A program made the position numbers and the translations under genes. Source: Streptomyces sp. CC0208 (GTDB lineage: Bacteria; Actinomycetota; Actinomycetes; Streptomycetales; Streptomycetaceae). From it: DNA of 64,000 nt. The DNA lies in NCBI RefSeq assembly GCF_003443735.1, contig NZ_CP031969.1:2170001-2234000 (forward strand), read 5' to 3'. Shown piece by piece: positions 26,215-38,200 of this stretch (position 1 is the stretch's first letter; each line of letters begins with the position of its first letter). The notes under the pieces are model-generated. The model was not told where the DNA came from, ran no database searches, and saw only the letters and a program-made list of their open reading frames with translations.

Positions 26215-29200
26215 TCAGTAGATGTCACGCACATAGCGCTTGTCGGTGGCGAGTTGCTTCACATAGGCCGCCGCGCCCGCCTCGTCCATGCCGCCGTGCA
26301 GGACCGCGATGTCCCGGAGCGCCCGGTCGACGTCCTTCGCCATCCGGGAGGCGTCACCGCACACGTAGAAGTGGGCGCCCTCCTGGAGCCAGGACCACAG
26401 CAGCGGGCCGTGCTCGCGCATCCGGTCCTGGACGTAGACCTTGGCGCGCTGGTCGCGGGAGAAGGCGGTGTCCAGGCGGGCGAGGGTGCCGTCCGCCAGG
26501 AAGCCGGTCAGCTCGTCCTCGTAGTAGAAGTCGGTCGCCCGATGCTGTTCGCCGAAGAACAGCCAGTTCGGGCCCCGTTGGCCGAGAGCCCGGCGCTGCT
26601 CCAGGAAGCCGACGAAGGGCGCGACACCGGTGCCGGGGCCGACCATGACCATGGGCGTGGCGGAGTCGGCCGGCGGGCGGAAGTGCGGGGAGCGCTGGAC
26701 GTGGACGGGCACCGGGGTGTCCGCGGCGGCGTCGGCGAGGAAGGGCGAGCAGACACCCTGGCGGGGCCTGCCGCGCAGGTTCTCGTAGCGCACCACGGAC
26801 ACGGTCAGCGAGACCAGGTGCGGGTCGGTCAGCGGGCTGGACGATATGGAGTACAGGCGGGGCTGGAGGCGTCCGAGGATCCGCGCCCACTCCTGTGGGC
26901 CGGCCTCCACGGCGTACTCCGTGATCACGTCCACGGCCTGCCTGCCCCAGCCCCACTTGGCGAGCTCGTCCTTGTTGTCCGGGCGCAGGAGCTTCTTCAA
27001 CTCCCGTGGGTCCCTGGTGCGTTCGGCGACGAACCGGAGCAGGCCCGGGGTGATCCTGGTGATGTCGAGGTGGCGCCGGAACGCCTCGCCGAGGGCGACC
27101 TCGCCCACGCCGTTGACGTCCACGGCGGCCTCGGCGTCCAGACCGGTCACCGCAAGCCACTCCTCGACCAGGTCCGCCGAGTTGAGCGGCCGGATGCCGA
27201 GGGCGTCACCCGCCTCGTAGAGCAGCGGGCTCTCCGCGTCCCGGGTGTCGAAGGTGAACCTGCGGACCTCCTTGCCGGCGCCGGGCAGGCTCAGGAGGCG
27301 GTTGCCGGTGAGGCGGGCGAGGACGGGGGCAGGTTTCGCCGGGCGCGCGGGCGCCGCGGGGGCGGCGGGTCGCGAGGTCGGTCCGGCGAGGGCGACGGAC
27401 CTGGTGGAGGCGGCCGTCGAGGTGCCGGAGTGTGCCTCGGCGGCGTCGGACAGGGCCGTCAGGATCTGGTCAAGCCAGCCGTGTGCCGCGTCCTCGTAGT
27501 CCGGTTCGCAGTCCGTGCGCGGGGCGAGCCGTCGCGCGCCGAGTTCGTCGAGGCGCTGGTCGAGGCGTCGGCCGTGGCCGCAGAAGTCGTCGTACGAGGA
27601 GTCGCCGAAGGCCAGCACGGCGTACCGACGGCCCTCCAGGCGGGGGGTGCCGGGGTCGGCCAGGGTCTCCCAGAAGCCGCTGCCGTTGTCGGGGGCGTCG
27701 CCGTCGCCGAAGGTGCTGGTGATCAGCAGCAGGTCGGCCTCGGCGGGCAGCGTACCGAGATCGGCCTCGTCCATGCCGAGCAGGGAGGCGGGGTGACCGA
27801 CGGTCTTGAGCCGCTCGGCGGTGGCGGCCGCGAACTCCTCGGCGTTGCCGGTCTGCGAGGCCCACAGGATGACGACCTCACGGCGTGACAGTGTGGCCGA
27901 AGGCTGTGTGGCCGCCGCCCGGGAGTACATCCCGGCGAGTGTGCCGTTCACCCACAGGGCGTGTTCGGGGCTGAAGGGTGCGTCGGGCGGCAGCACCGGC
28001 ACCCCGGGCGCCCCGGCGGGGACCCCGGCGAGGAAGCCCACCAGGTACTGACGCTCCTGCGCGGTGAGGACGGGCGGCGGTGCGGGGTCGAGGCCGAAGA
28101 CGGACGCGGCCGTGGCGGCGGAGGGGGCAGCCTCTGCGGCCTCCAGCGCGACCGCCGGAAACGGGGCCGGAGCCACCGCGGCCACCGGAGTCCGCACGGT
28201 CACCGGCGTGGGCACCTTCGTCAGCGACACCGCGCACACCTTGAACTCCGGCTGGAACGACAGCGGATCCACCGCGTCGCTCGTCACCGCGTTGACGCTC
28301 AAGTACTCGCCGAACAGGTCGTTCCAGTGGAAGGGCGCGAAGCAGCACCCCGGCCGCACCCGGTCCGTCACCACGGCCGGCAGCACGGCCCGCCCGCGCC
28401 GCGAGGCCACCTCGACCGAGTCGCCGTCGGCCACCCCCAGGGCCGACGCGTCCCTCGGATGCAGCTCCACGAAGGGCCCGGGGTTCAGCTTGTTGAGCTT
28501 CGCCACCTTCGCCGTCTTGGTGAGCGTGTGCCACTGGTGCTGGAGCCGCCCGGTGTTCAGGACGAAGGGGTAGTCGTCGTCCGGCATCTCGGCCGGCGGA
28601 ATGTGCGGCCGGGCGTGGAAGACGGCCCGCCCGCTGGCGGTGGGGAAGCGGAGCGTCCCGTCCTCCCCCACGTACCGGATCGGATTCCGGTCCGGGCCGT
28701 CCTCGCTCGCCGCGGGCCACTGCACCGGTGTCCGCCGTAGCCGCTCGTACGTCACCCCGCGCAGGTCCCATCCCGTCTTCGGGTTCCAGGCCCGCTTGAT
28801 CTCCTCGAAGACGTCCTCCGCGCTGTCGTACGAGAACCCCTTGCCGTACCCCATCTCGCAGGCGACGGCGGCGATGATCCGCCAGTCGGCCATCGCCTCG
28901 CCGGGCGGGTCGGCCACGGCAGGCGTCAGCGTGAGGTTGCGCTCGCTGTTGACGAAGACGCCCTCGCCCTCCGTCCACAGCGCACCCGGGAGCACGACAT
29001 CGGCGTACGCGTTGGTCTCGGTGTCGCCGAAGACGTCCTGGGTGACGACGAACTCGGCGGCTTCCAGGCCCTCGATGACCGTGCGGCGGTTGGCGACCGA
29101 GGCGACCGGGTTGGTGCAGATGATCCAGCAGGCCTTGATCTCGCCGTCGGCCATCTTCTGGAACATCTCGACCGTGCCCTTGCCGACGCCGTCGGCGCGC

Positions 29201-30330
29201 AGGGTGTCCGGGGGCAGCTCCCAGAGCTCCTCCATGAAGGCCCGCTCGTCGTCGACGAGGACGGAGCGCTGGCCGGGCAGGCCCGGGCCCATGTAGCCCA
29301 TCTCGCGGCCCCCCATGGCGTTGGGCTGGCCGGTGAGGGAGAAGGGGCCGCTGCCGGGGCGGCACAGGGCGCCCGTGGCGAGATGGAGGTTGACCAGGGC
29401 GTTGGTGTTCCAGGTGCCGTGGGTGGACTGGTTGAGCCCCATGGTCCACAGGCTCATCCACTCACCGGCCTCGCCGATCAGCCGCGCCGCCTCCCGGATG
29501 TCCTCCTCGGCGAGGCCCGTCGTCTCGGCCACCGCGGCGGGCGGGTAGTCGGCGAGGAACTCCGGCATCGCCTCCCAGCCCTCGGTGTGGGCGGCGATGA
29601 AGTCCGGGTCGATGTCCCCGTTCGCGTGCAGCAGGTGCAGCAGGCCGTTGAGCAGCGCGAGGTCGGTGCCCGGCTCGATCTGGAGGTACAGGTCCGCCTT
29701 CGCGGCCGTGGCGGTGCGCCGCGGGTCGACGACGATCACCTTGGCGCCCGCCGACTTCACCCGCTCCATCATCCTGAGGAACAGGATCGGGTGGCAGTCG
29801 GCCATGTTGGAGCCGATGACGAGGAAGAGGTCGGCCTCCTCGAAGTCCTGGTACGAGCCGGGCGGGCCGTCCGCGCCGAGGGACAGCTTGTAGCCGGTGC
29901 CGGCACTGGCCATGCACAGCCGGGAGTTCGACTCGATCTGGTTGGTGCGCAGGAATCCCTTGGCGAGCTTGTTCGCCAGGTACTGGGCCTCCAGGCTCAT
30001 CTGCCCCGAGACGTAGAGGGAGACCGCGTCGGGGCCGTGCTCGTCGACGATCTCCCGCAGCCGCCTGGCGGTCTCGGTGATCGCCGTGGCGACGGCTTCC
30101 GGCACCGGTTCCTCGCCCCGCTCGGGCCTTACCAGGGCCGTGGTCAGCCGTCCGGGTGCGGCCAGCAGGTCGGCGGTGGTCGCGCCCTTGGTGCAGAGCT
30201 TGCCGAAGTTGGCGGGGTGCTCCTTGTCGCCGGAGGCCTTCAGGACCGTACGCCGTCCGTCGGGGCCCATGCCGATGTCGAGGACCAGGCCGCAGCCCAC
30301 ACCGCAGTACGAGCAGACCGTCCGCACCAC
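26215..30330 (-). CDS. Assimilatory nitrate reductase fused to CysJ-like flavoprotein reductase
   Basis: A 1371-residue single-chain enzyme. The N-terminal 720 residues are a molybdopterin oxidoreductase with a [4Fe-4S] motif ([10 protein letters not shown], later KLCTKG) and Mo-pterin segments ([20 protein letters not shown]). A linker rich in Ala/Pro follows. An FMN flavodoxin domain comes next ([14 protein letters not shown]), then a FAD/NADPH domain ([35 protein letters not shown]). Electrons can thus pass from NADPH to nitrate in one polypeptide. GTG 30330 is preferred because AGGAGG lies 7 nt upstream; GTG 30336 is too close. Confidence 0.9.
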   Translation of the reverse strand: MVRTVCSYCGVGCGLVLDIGMGPDGRRTVLKASGDKEHPANFGKLCTKGATTADLLAAPGRLTTALVRPERGEEPVPEAVATAITETARRLREIVDEHGPDAVSLYVSGQMSLEAQYLANKLAKGFLRTNQIESNSRLCMASAGTGYKLSLGADGPPGSYQDFEEADLFLVIGSNMADCHPILFLRMMERVKSAGAKVIVVDPRRTATAAKADLYLQIEPGTDLALLNGLLHLLHANGDIDPDFIAAHTEGWEAMPEFLADYPPAAVAETTGLAEEDIREAARLIGEAGEWMSLWTMGLNQSTHGTWNTNALVNLHLATGALCRPGSGPFSLTGQPNAMGGREMGYMGPGLPGQRSVLVDDERAFMEELWELPPDTLRADGVGKGTVEMFQKMADGEIKACWIICTNPVASVANRRTVIEGLEAAEFVVTQDVFGDTETNAYADVVLPGALWTEGEGVFVNSERNLTLTPAVADPPGEAMADWRIIAAVACEMGYGKGFSYDSAEDVFEEIKRAWNPKTGWDLRGVTYERLRRTPVQWPAASEDGPDRNPIRYVGEDGTLRFPTASGRAVFHARPHIPPAEMPDDDYPFVLNTGRLQHQWHTLTKTAKVAKLNKLNPGPFVELHPRDASALGVADGDSVEVASRRGRAVLPAVVTDRVRPGCCFAPFHWNDLFGEYLSVNAVTSDAVDPLSFQPEFKVCAVSLTKVPTPVTVRTPVAAVAPAPFPAVALEAAEAAPSAATAASVFGLDPAPPPVLTAQERQYLVGFLAGVPAGAPGVPVLPPDAPFSPEHALWVNGTLAGMYSRAAATQPSATLSRREVVILWASQTGNAEEFAAATAERLKTVGHPASLLGMDEADLGTLPAEADLLLITSTFGDGDAPDNGSGFWETLADPGTPRLEGRRYAVLAFGDSSYDDFCGHGRRLDQRLDELGARRLAPRTDCEPDYEDAAHGWLDQILTALSDAAEAHSGTSTAASTRSVALAGPTSRPAAPAAPARPAKPAPVLARLTGNRLLSLPGAGKEVRRFTFDTRDAESPLLYEAGDALGIRPLNSADLVEEWLAVTGLDAEAAVDVNGVGEVALGEAFRRHLDITRITPGLLRFVAERTRDPRELKKLLRPDNKDELAKWGWGRQAVDVITEYAVEAGPQEWARILGRLQPRLYSISSSPLTDPHLVSLTVSVVRYENLRGRPRQGVCSPFLADAAADTPVPVHVQRSPHFRPPADSATPMVMVGPGTGVAPFVGFLEQRRALGQRGPNWLFFGEQHRATDFYYEDELTGFLADGTLARLDTAFSRDQRAKVYVQDRMREHGPLLWSWLQEGAHFYVCGDASRMAKDVDRALRDIAVLHGGMDEAGAAAYVKQLATDKRYVRDIY

Positions 30331-30502
30331 GGGCACGCCTCCTGACCTCAGCCGAATCGATCTCACCGACCGTACGAAATGCCCATTACACAGATGTCTC
30401 CCGAGCCGTTCATCAGGGGTTACACCGCCCGCACACCTCACCGGGCACTGTTGTGAGCGCCTTCGTGACGCAGCGGGGCCCCGATCCGACGCGCCACAGA
30501 TT

Positions 30503-30549
30503 TGGAACGGTTCCATTTCTTGAACCATTCGTGTTTGTGGGGGTAGGTT
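30503..30549 (+). promoter_or_regulatory. furA promoter and upstream palindrome; leaderless transcript likely
   Basis: TTGAAC (30520-30525), an 18-nt spacer and TAGGTT (30544-30549) place the start of transcription at or next to the furA ATG at 30557. Upstream is TGGAAC-G-GTTCCA (30503-30515), a perfect palindrome that may be the FurA operator. No ribosome site precedes the ATG, consistent with a leaderless message. Confidence 0.65.
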
Positions 30550-30556
30550 GGTCCCC

Positions 30557-31003
30557 ATGACCGCCCCCCAGCTTCCGAACACCGCCGATGAGCTGCGCGG
30601 TGCCGGCCTGCGGGTGACGGCCGCGCGCGTCGCACTGCTCGAGACCGTCCGGGCCGGTGACCACCTCGCGGCCGACGCGATCGCCACGGGAGTGCGCGAC
30701 CGTCTCGGCCACATATCTCTCCAGGCCGTGTACGAGGCCCTGCACTCGCTCACCGCGGCGGGCCTCGTGCGCCGCATCGAGCCGCCCGGCAGCGCGGCAC
30801 GGTTCGAGGGACGGGTCGGGGACAACCACCATCACCTGGTCTGCCGGTCGTGCGGGGCCGTCGTCGACGTCGACTGTGCCGTCGGTCACGCGCCTTGCCT
30901 GACAGCTTCCGACGACCGCGGCTTCTCGATCGACGAGGCCGAGGTCATCTACTGGGGCCTGTGCCCCGGCTGCTCCACCCAAAGGCTTACTTCAGCACCG
31001 TGA
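30557..31003 (+). CDS. furA: Fur-family regulator of catalase-peroxidase
   Basis: A 148-residue Fur/PerR-type repressor. The winged helix includes [13 protein letters not shown] and [17 protein letters not shown]. The metal-binding core is [18 protein letters not shown], with a C-terminal CPGC pair for structural zinc. Genes of this type directly precede katG/cpeB in streptomycetes and mycobacteria and repress it until oxidised. katG starts 24 nt downstream on the same strand, so they are co-transcribed. Confidence 0.95.
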   Translation: MTAPQLPNTADELRGAGLRVTAARVALLETVRAGDHLAADAIATGVRDRLGHISLQAVYEALHSLTAAGLVRRIEPPGSAARFEGRVGDNHHHLVCRSCGAVVDVDCAVGHAPCLTASDDRGFSIDEAEVIYWGLCPGCSTQRLTSAP

Positions 31004-33247
<2,244 letters not shown>

Positions 33248-33257
33248 GCGGTAACCG

Positions 33258-33300
33258 AATGACGTCGGGGCCGGTCCACTGGACCGGCCCCCATGTCATT
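33258..33300. terminator. Strong bidirectional terminator
   Basis: Nested arms AATGAC/GTCATT and a perfect 11-bp inner stem GGGGCCGGTCC/GGACCGGCCCC with a 3-nt loop lie between katG and the convergent aminotransferase, whose stop codon begins at the last base. Confidence 0.85.
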
Positions 33301-34472
33301 CACAGCGTGCCGAGGAACTTCCCGAGCCGCGCGATCCCCTCGCGCAGCTCGTCGGCCGAGGCGGCGTAGGACAGCCGTACATGCGTGTCGGCGGTGCCCA
33401 CCCCGAAGTCCCGCCCCGGCGTGAGCGCGACCCGCGCCTGACGCAGCGCCCGTCCGCAGAACTCCCACGAGGTGAGCCCGGTGCCGCTGACGTCGAAGTA
33501 GATGTAGAAGGCCCCGTCGGGCGGCACGGGCACCGGCAGCCCGATCTGCGCGAGACCGTCGAGGACGAGCGCCCGCCGCCGCCCGAACTCGGCCCGCCGG
33601 TCCTCGCACACGGCGAGCGACTCGGGCGTGAAGCAGGCGAGCGCGGCGTACTGGGCGGGCGTGGAGGCGCAGATCATGTAGTTCTGGGCCAGCCGCTCCA
33701 GCGCGGGCACCAGTGCCTCGGGCACCACACACCAGCCCAGCCGCCAGCCGGTCATCCCGAAGTACTTCGAGAAGCTGTTGATGACCACGGCGTCCTCGTC
33801 GTACGACAGCACACTGCGCGGCGGCCGCCCGTGCTCGTCATGGTCGCCGAGGTCGAGGTAGATCTCGTCGACGATCCGCCAGGCGTCCCGCTCCCGGGCG
33901 AGCTCGCAGATGGCCGCCAGCTCGTCGGCCGGGACGGAGGTGCCCGTCGGGTTGGACGGGCTCGCGATCATGATCCCGCGGGTGCGGTCCGTCCAGTACG
34001 ACCGCACGGAGGCGGCGTCCAGCTGGTACCGCGACCCGGCGCTGGTGGGCACGAGCGTGACCCGCGCCCCGAAGCTCTCGGCGATCTGCCGGTTGCAGGG
34101 GTACGAGGGGTCGGCGATCAGCACCTCGTCCCCGGGATCGACGAGCGCGGCGGCACCCAGCACCAGCGCGGCCGACGCCCCGGCGGTTACGACGACCCGC
34201 CCCGGATCGACGTCGACACCGTGCCGCTCACCATAGAACCGCGCTACGGCCAGCCGCAGTTCGGGCAGCCCGAGCGCCCCCGTGTAACTCAGGGGCCTGC
34301 TCCCCACGACCCCCCGCAGCGCGTCCAGCACGGCCGGCGGCGCCCCGAAGTCCGGCTCCCCCAGACTGAGCTTGACGACGTGCTGCCCCTCGGCCTCCAG
34401 CGCCGCGGCATGCTTGCCGAACTCCATGGCGTAGAACGGCGCGACGGACTGGGCACGTTGCGAGATCCTCAT
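33300..34472 (-). CDS. PLP-dependent class I/II aminotransferase
   Basis: A 390-residue fold-type I aminotransferase. Cofactor residues are visible in ASPSNPTGTSVP, DEIYLDLG, and the Schiff-base lysine in SFSKYFGMTGWRLGW. The C-terminal arginine for the substrate carboxylate lies in THVRLSYA. It resembles aspartate/alanine aminotransferases; the amino donor is not predictable. GGAGG precedes ATG 34472. It stands alone, separated from the caspase cassette by 334 nt. Confidence 0.9.
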   Translation of the reverse strand: MRISQRAQSVAPFYAMEFGKHAAALEAEGQHVVKLSLGEPDFGAPPAVLDALRGVVGSRPLSYTGALGLPELRLAVARFYGERHGVDVDPGRVVVTAGASAALVLGAAALVDPGDEVLIADPSYPCNRQIAESFGARVTLVPTSAGSRYQLDAASVRSYWTDRTRGIMIASPSNPTGTSVPADELAAICELARERDAWRIVDEIYLDLGDHDEHGRPPRSVLSYDEDAVVINSFSKYFGMTGWRLGWCVVPEALVPALERLAQNYMICASTPAQYAALACFTPESLAVCEDRRAEFGRRRALVLDGLAQIGLPVPVPPDGAFYIYFDVSGTGLTSWEFCGRALRQARVALTPGRDFGVGTADTHVRLSYAASADELREGIARLGKFLGTL

Positions 34473-34806
34473 ACGCGGGCCTCCGGGGGTCACTTGGTCG
34501 AGGGCTCCAGAAGGGCCGCGCGCCATGGGGTGGGTCGTCGCAAAGATGCCATGGGGAAGCCGGATGCGAAAACGCGGAGGTCGGGCGGCGCCCTTTCGGT
34601 GCCGGCGACCTGCCGGGCAGGACCGGGCAGGACCGGGCAGGCAGAGCTGTGCCCGAAGTGATGCCCACACGCCCCGGCCATCGTCGGCCGGTTTCACGCC
34701 AACGACCGGGACAGCAGACCCACTTGGACGTCCGGTGTCAGTGCCGGGCACTAGTCTCGTTCGCCCGGCAGGGAGCCGGTGAATCCAGGGGGAGCACGAG
34801 ACCGCC
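34473..34806. other. Intergenic region upstream of the caspase cassette
   Basis: A 334-nt divergent spacer. It contains CCGGGCAGGA repeated in tandem (34613-34642, three units, the last with one change) and the promoter palindrome at 34740-34752. No coding frame is convincing. Confidence 0.6.
34740..34752 (+). promoter_or_regulatory. Palindrome abutting a -10-like box before the EACC1 gene
   Basis: AGTGCC-G-GGCACT is a perfect 13-nt palindrome that overlaps the start of TAGTCT (34752-34757), a possible -10 hexamer 50 nt before the ATG. No good -35 is seen, so an activator or repressor site is plausible. Confidence 0.35.
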
Positions 34807-35196
34807 ATGCCCGACAACCACACCGGATACCTGATCTCCGTCGTCGACGACGATCCGCTGCGCGCCCGCAAGGACGCGCGCGAACTGCTCGCCGCGTTCG
34901 GCGAGGTGGACCCCACGGCCAGGCTCGACGTTCCCGCGCCCGGCAACGTGCTGGGGGCCGGCGACAAGGGCGGGCCGTCCGCCGAGACCGTGGGGCTGCT
35001 GCTGAGCGCCGGTTCCTTCGTGGTCGCGCTGGTGCAGACGTGGCTGGCGCGGGTCCCGCAGCGCACCATCGTAGTCAAGCGGCCCGACGGGGCAACCCTG
35101 CACATCAGCGGCAAGGAGGCCCGCGAGGACGACGCACTGGTCGAGCGGTTCCTCGCGGACGACGGCGACGGCACGACGGCGACGACGGCGGGCTGA
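34807..35196 (+). CDS. EACC1-like small partner protein of the caspase-helicase
   Basis: A 129-residue protein. The N-terminus (GYLISVVDDDPLRARKDARE) is followed by a Gly-rich turn and one hydrophobic helix at about residues 61-82 (TVGLLLSAGSFVVALVQTWL), then a beta-rich RTIVVKRPDGATLHISGKEA segment. This matches the effector-associated constant component 1 (EACC1) pattern known beside proteases and NTPases in actinobacterial conflict systems. The next gene begins 6 nt after its stop, so the two act together. It may anchor or license the effector. The family call is from memory of the pattern. Confidence 0.7.
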   Translation: MPDNHTGYLISVVDDDPLRARKDARELLAAFGEVDPTARLDVPAPGNVLGAGDKGGPSAETVGLLLSAGSFVVALVQTWLARVPQRTIVVKRPDGATLHISGKEAREDDALVERFLADDGDGTTATTAG

Positions 35197-35202
35197 GCGG
35201 CG

Positions 35203-38200
35203 ATGACCGACAACGACCGGCACGCGCTGCTCGTCGGCGTCTCCACGTACGACAGCGAGACATACGCCGACCTCCCGGCCGTACGCGCCGATCTGCACTA
35301 CATGCGGGCGGTGCTGGAGAACACCGAGATCGGCATGTACAACGAGTGCGCGCTGGCCGCGGAGCCGACGCGGGCGCAGATGCTGCACGCCGTCGAGACG
35401 TTCCTGGAGGCACGGCAGCCCAGTGAGACCGCGCTGCTCTACTTCAGCGGGCACGGCGAGTACTGCGAGCAGGACGGCCAGCTGTACTTCCTGACCCGGG
35501 ACACCGACCCGGCCGACCTGCCGGGCACGGCCGTACCGGCGGAGTTTCTGGAGCGGATGCTCCAGTCCTGCCGGGCCGCCTCCAAACTGGTCCTGCTGGA
35601 CTGCTGCTCCAGCGGGTCCGTCGTCCAGGGCTGGACCGCCAAGGGCCCGTCGGGGGACCCGGACCGGCCCGCGCCGAGCACCCTGCTGCAACCGACCGGC
35701 GTGTACTTCATCACCGCGTCCGACGCCCTCCAGGCGGCCTCCGCGATGGCGCCGCCCGGGTCGGGCCTCGGCACCTCCCGGTTCACCGGGGAGATCGTCG
35801 AGGGGCTGCGCAACGGCCGGATCAAGGAGGGCGGCTGGATCACCCCGGACGACCTCTTCGACTACCTCACCGCCCAGATGACCCGCGACGGCGTACCGGA
35901 GGAGCAGCGGCCCACCAAGTCCACGATCAGGGCGACCCGCAGCCTCCCCTTCGCCCGGTCGGTGGCACGACCGGTGCGGCTCCCCGCGCTCCCCCACGCC
36001 GTCTCCGGAACCGTCCGGCACTCCCCCGCGCTGCTCAAGGCCCGGGAGCTGGCCGACGCGGACGAGCGGGACGGCGTCGACGCGCAGCGGCTGCTGCGGT
36101 ACTACGCCGACTGCCTCACCGCGCAGGCGGCGGCCGGGATGCGGCCGGACCGGGACAGCGGCCGGAACAAGAAGTACTTCCTGCTGGCCCAGGGCGAGGA
36201 GACCATCCAGTCGGGGCGCGGACCGCACATCGTCGCGCCCGGAGCGTTGCCCCGACCGCAGGAGGGGCGGAGCGGCTCGGACACCGAGGCGGGCTCGCGA
36301 CAGGAGTACTGGTACGGCTATCCGGCGATCACGCTGCCCGCGCGGGACGGCGGCCGGGGGCGCCGCGCGGCGGTGGAGCTGGCGCCGCTGCTCATCCAGC
36401 AGATGGAGCTGGCACCGGACGAGGAGGGCCGGGACGTACTGCGGCCCAGCGGGGTGCCGTCCCTGCACAGCGGCGTCGTCTCGGAACTCCTGGACGCCGG
36501 CGACGCGGCCGACCTGGTGGCGCGCTGGCAACCGGCCTGGCAGGAGGGCAACGACGCCCAGATGCTGCGCGCCATCAGGGAGTTGCTGGACGAGCTGGGG
36601 CTGCCGGAACTCGAACCGCTGGACCCCTCCGCGCTGAGCGACCGCACGGTGATGCAGGCGCTGCGGCCCGGCGCGCACAACGCGGCCGTGCTGCTGGTGC
36701 CTTCGGGCGCGGAGGCCATGGCCACCCAGGCGCTGGTGGAGAACCTGCTCCAGATCTCGACACGGACCGCTCAGATCCCGGGCACCGCCCTGGACGCACT
36801 CCTGAACGGCGGGGCCCGGCAGGACCCGACCCCGGCCGCCGTCGCGGCGAACCCGGTGACACCGGTCGCTCCGGGGCCGTGCAACGAGAGCCAGGAGCGG
36901 GTGATCTCGTCGGCGATGACCCAACCGCTGACGGTGGCGACCGGACCGCCCGGCACGGGGAAGAGCGAGGTCGTCACGGCGGTCGTCACCACCTGTGTCG
37001 CCGCGGGGCAGTCGGTGCTGGTCGCCTCCACGAACAATGAGGCAGTGAACGTCGTCGCCCAGCGCTGCGACGACATCGCGCCCGGCCTGCTGATGCGGAC
37101 GGGCAACGCGGAGGCGCTGGAGCGGGAGGCCGCCAAACTGGAACTGCTCCTCGCCGAACCGGCCGGGGCGACGCCACGCGGATCGGCCACCGTGGGCGGG
37201 GAACTGCGCACCACCCGGGGAACGGCCGACCGGTTGCGGGCACAGGCGGCCCATCGCGTCGGCGAGGAAGGACGGCTGCTGGAGCTGCTCCACGACCGGG
37301 AGGAGCGGGCCGCCGCCCTGGAGCTGCCCGTGCCCCTGCTCGAAGGGGCCTGGGCGGCGGACAGCGACGGCGTGGCATCGCTGGGCCGCTGGGCGGAGCG
37401 GGCGCGGAAGACCGTCGGCTTCCGCTGGTGGCAGCTCGGGGCATGGCGGCGCGGGCGGGCGCTCGCCGCTCTGATCGCGGCGGAAGCGGAGCTTGCGGAC
37501 GGTGCCGGACCGGCATGGCCGGAGTGGGCGACGGGACGCCCCGTGCCGCCCGCACTGCTGGAGTCCCTGGCCGGGCTCGTGTCCGTGGAGCGGGAGCTAC
37601 GGGAACTCGTCCAAGGGCACGGGGAATGGGACGAGGAAGGGCTCAGGCAGGCCCGGCTCGCGACGGCGGAAGCGCTGTCCGGGCTGTCGGCGGAACTGTC
37701 CCGCGCGCTGTCCGCCGAGGCGCTGAACCGGGCCACCTCGCTCATGAACCAGCGGCTCCAGGCGCTCCGCCGCCGCTCCGGCTACCAGCGCAGCCAGAAG
37801 AACCTGATGACGCACATCAAGGGATGGGCCGTCAGCACCCACTCGGTACGGCAACTGGAGCTCGCCCCGAAGCTGTTCGACCTCGTGGTCATCGACGAGG
37901 CCAGCCAGTGCTCCGTCCCGGCGGTGCTGCCGCTGCTGTTCCGGGCCCGTCGGGCACTGATCATCGGTGACCCCATGCAGCTCGGGCACATCCCCGGCGT
38001 GTCACCGCAGCAGGAGCGTCAGGCACGGGTACGGGCCGGGCTGAGCGCCGCGCAGTTGGAGCACCATCGCCTCACCTACCACGTGCACTCGTCCTACCAC
38101 GCGGCCGAACAGCACGGCGACAGCGCGCTGCTCCTCGACGAGCACTACCGCTGCCACCCTGGCATCGCGGACGTCGTCAACGGCCACTGCTACGGCGGCC

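Noticed and set aside
34738..37293. 850-codon open frame antisense to the caspase-helicase
   Set aside because: Low-complexity translation without motifs, opposite a gene with intact protease and helicase signatures.
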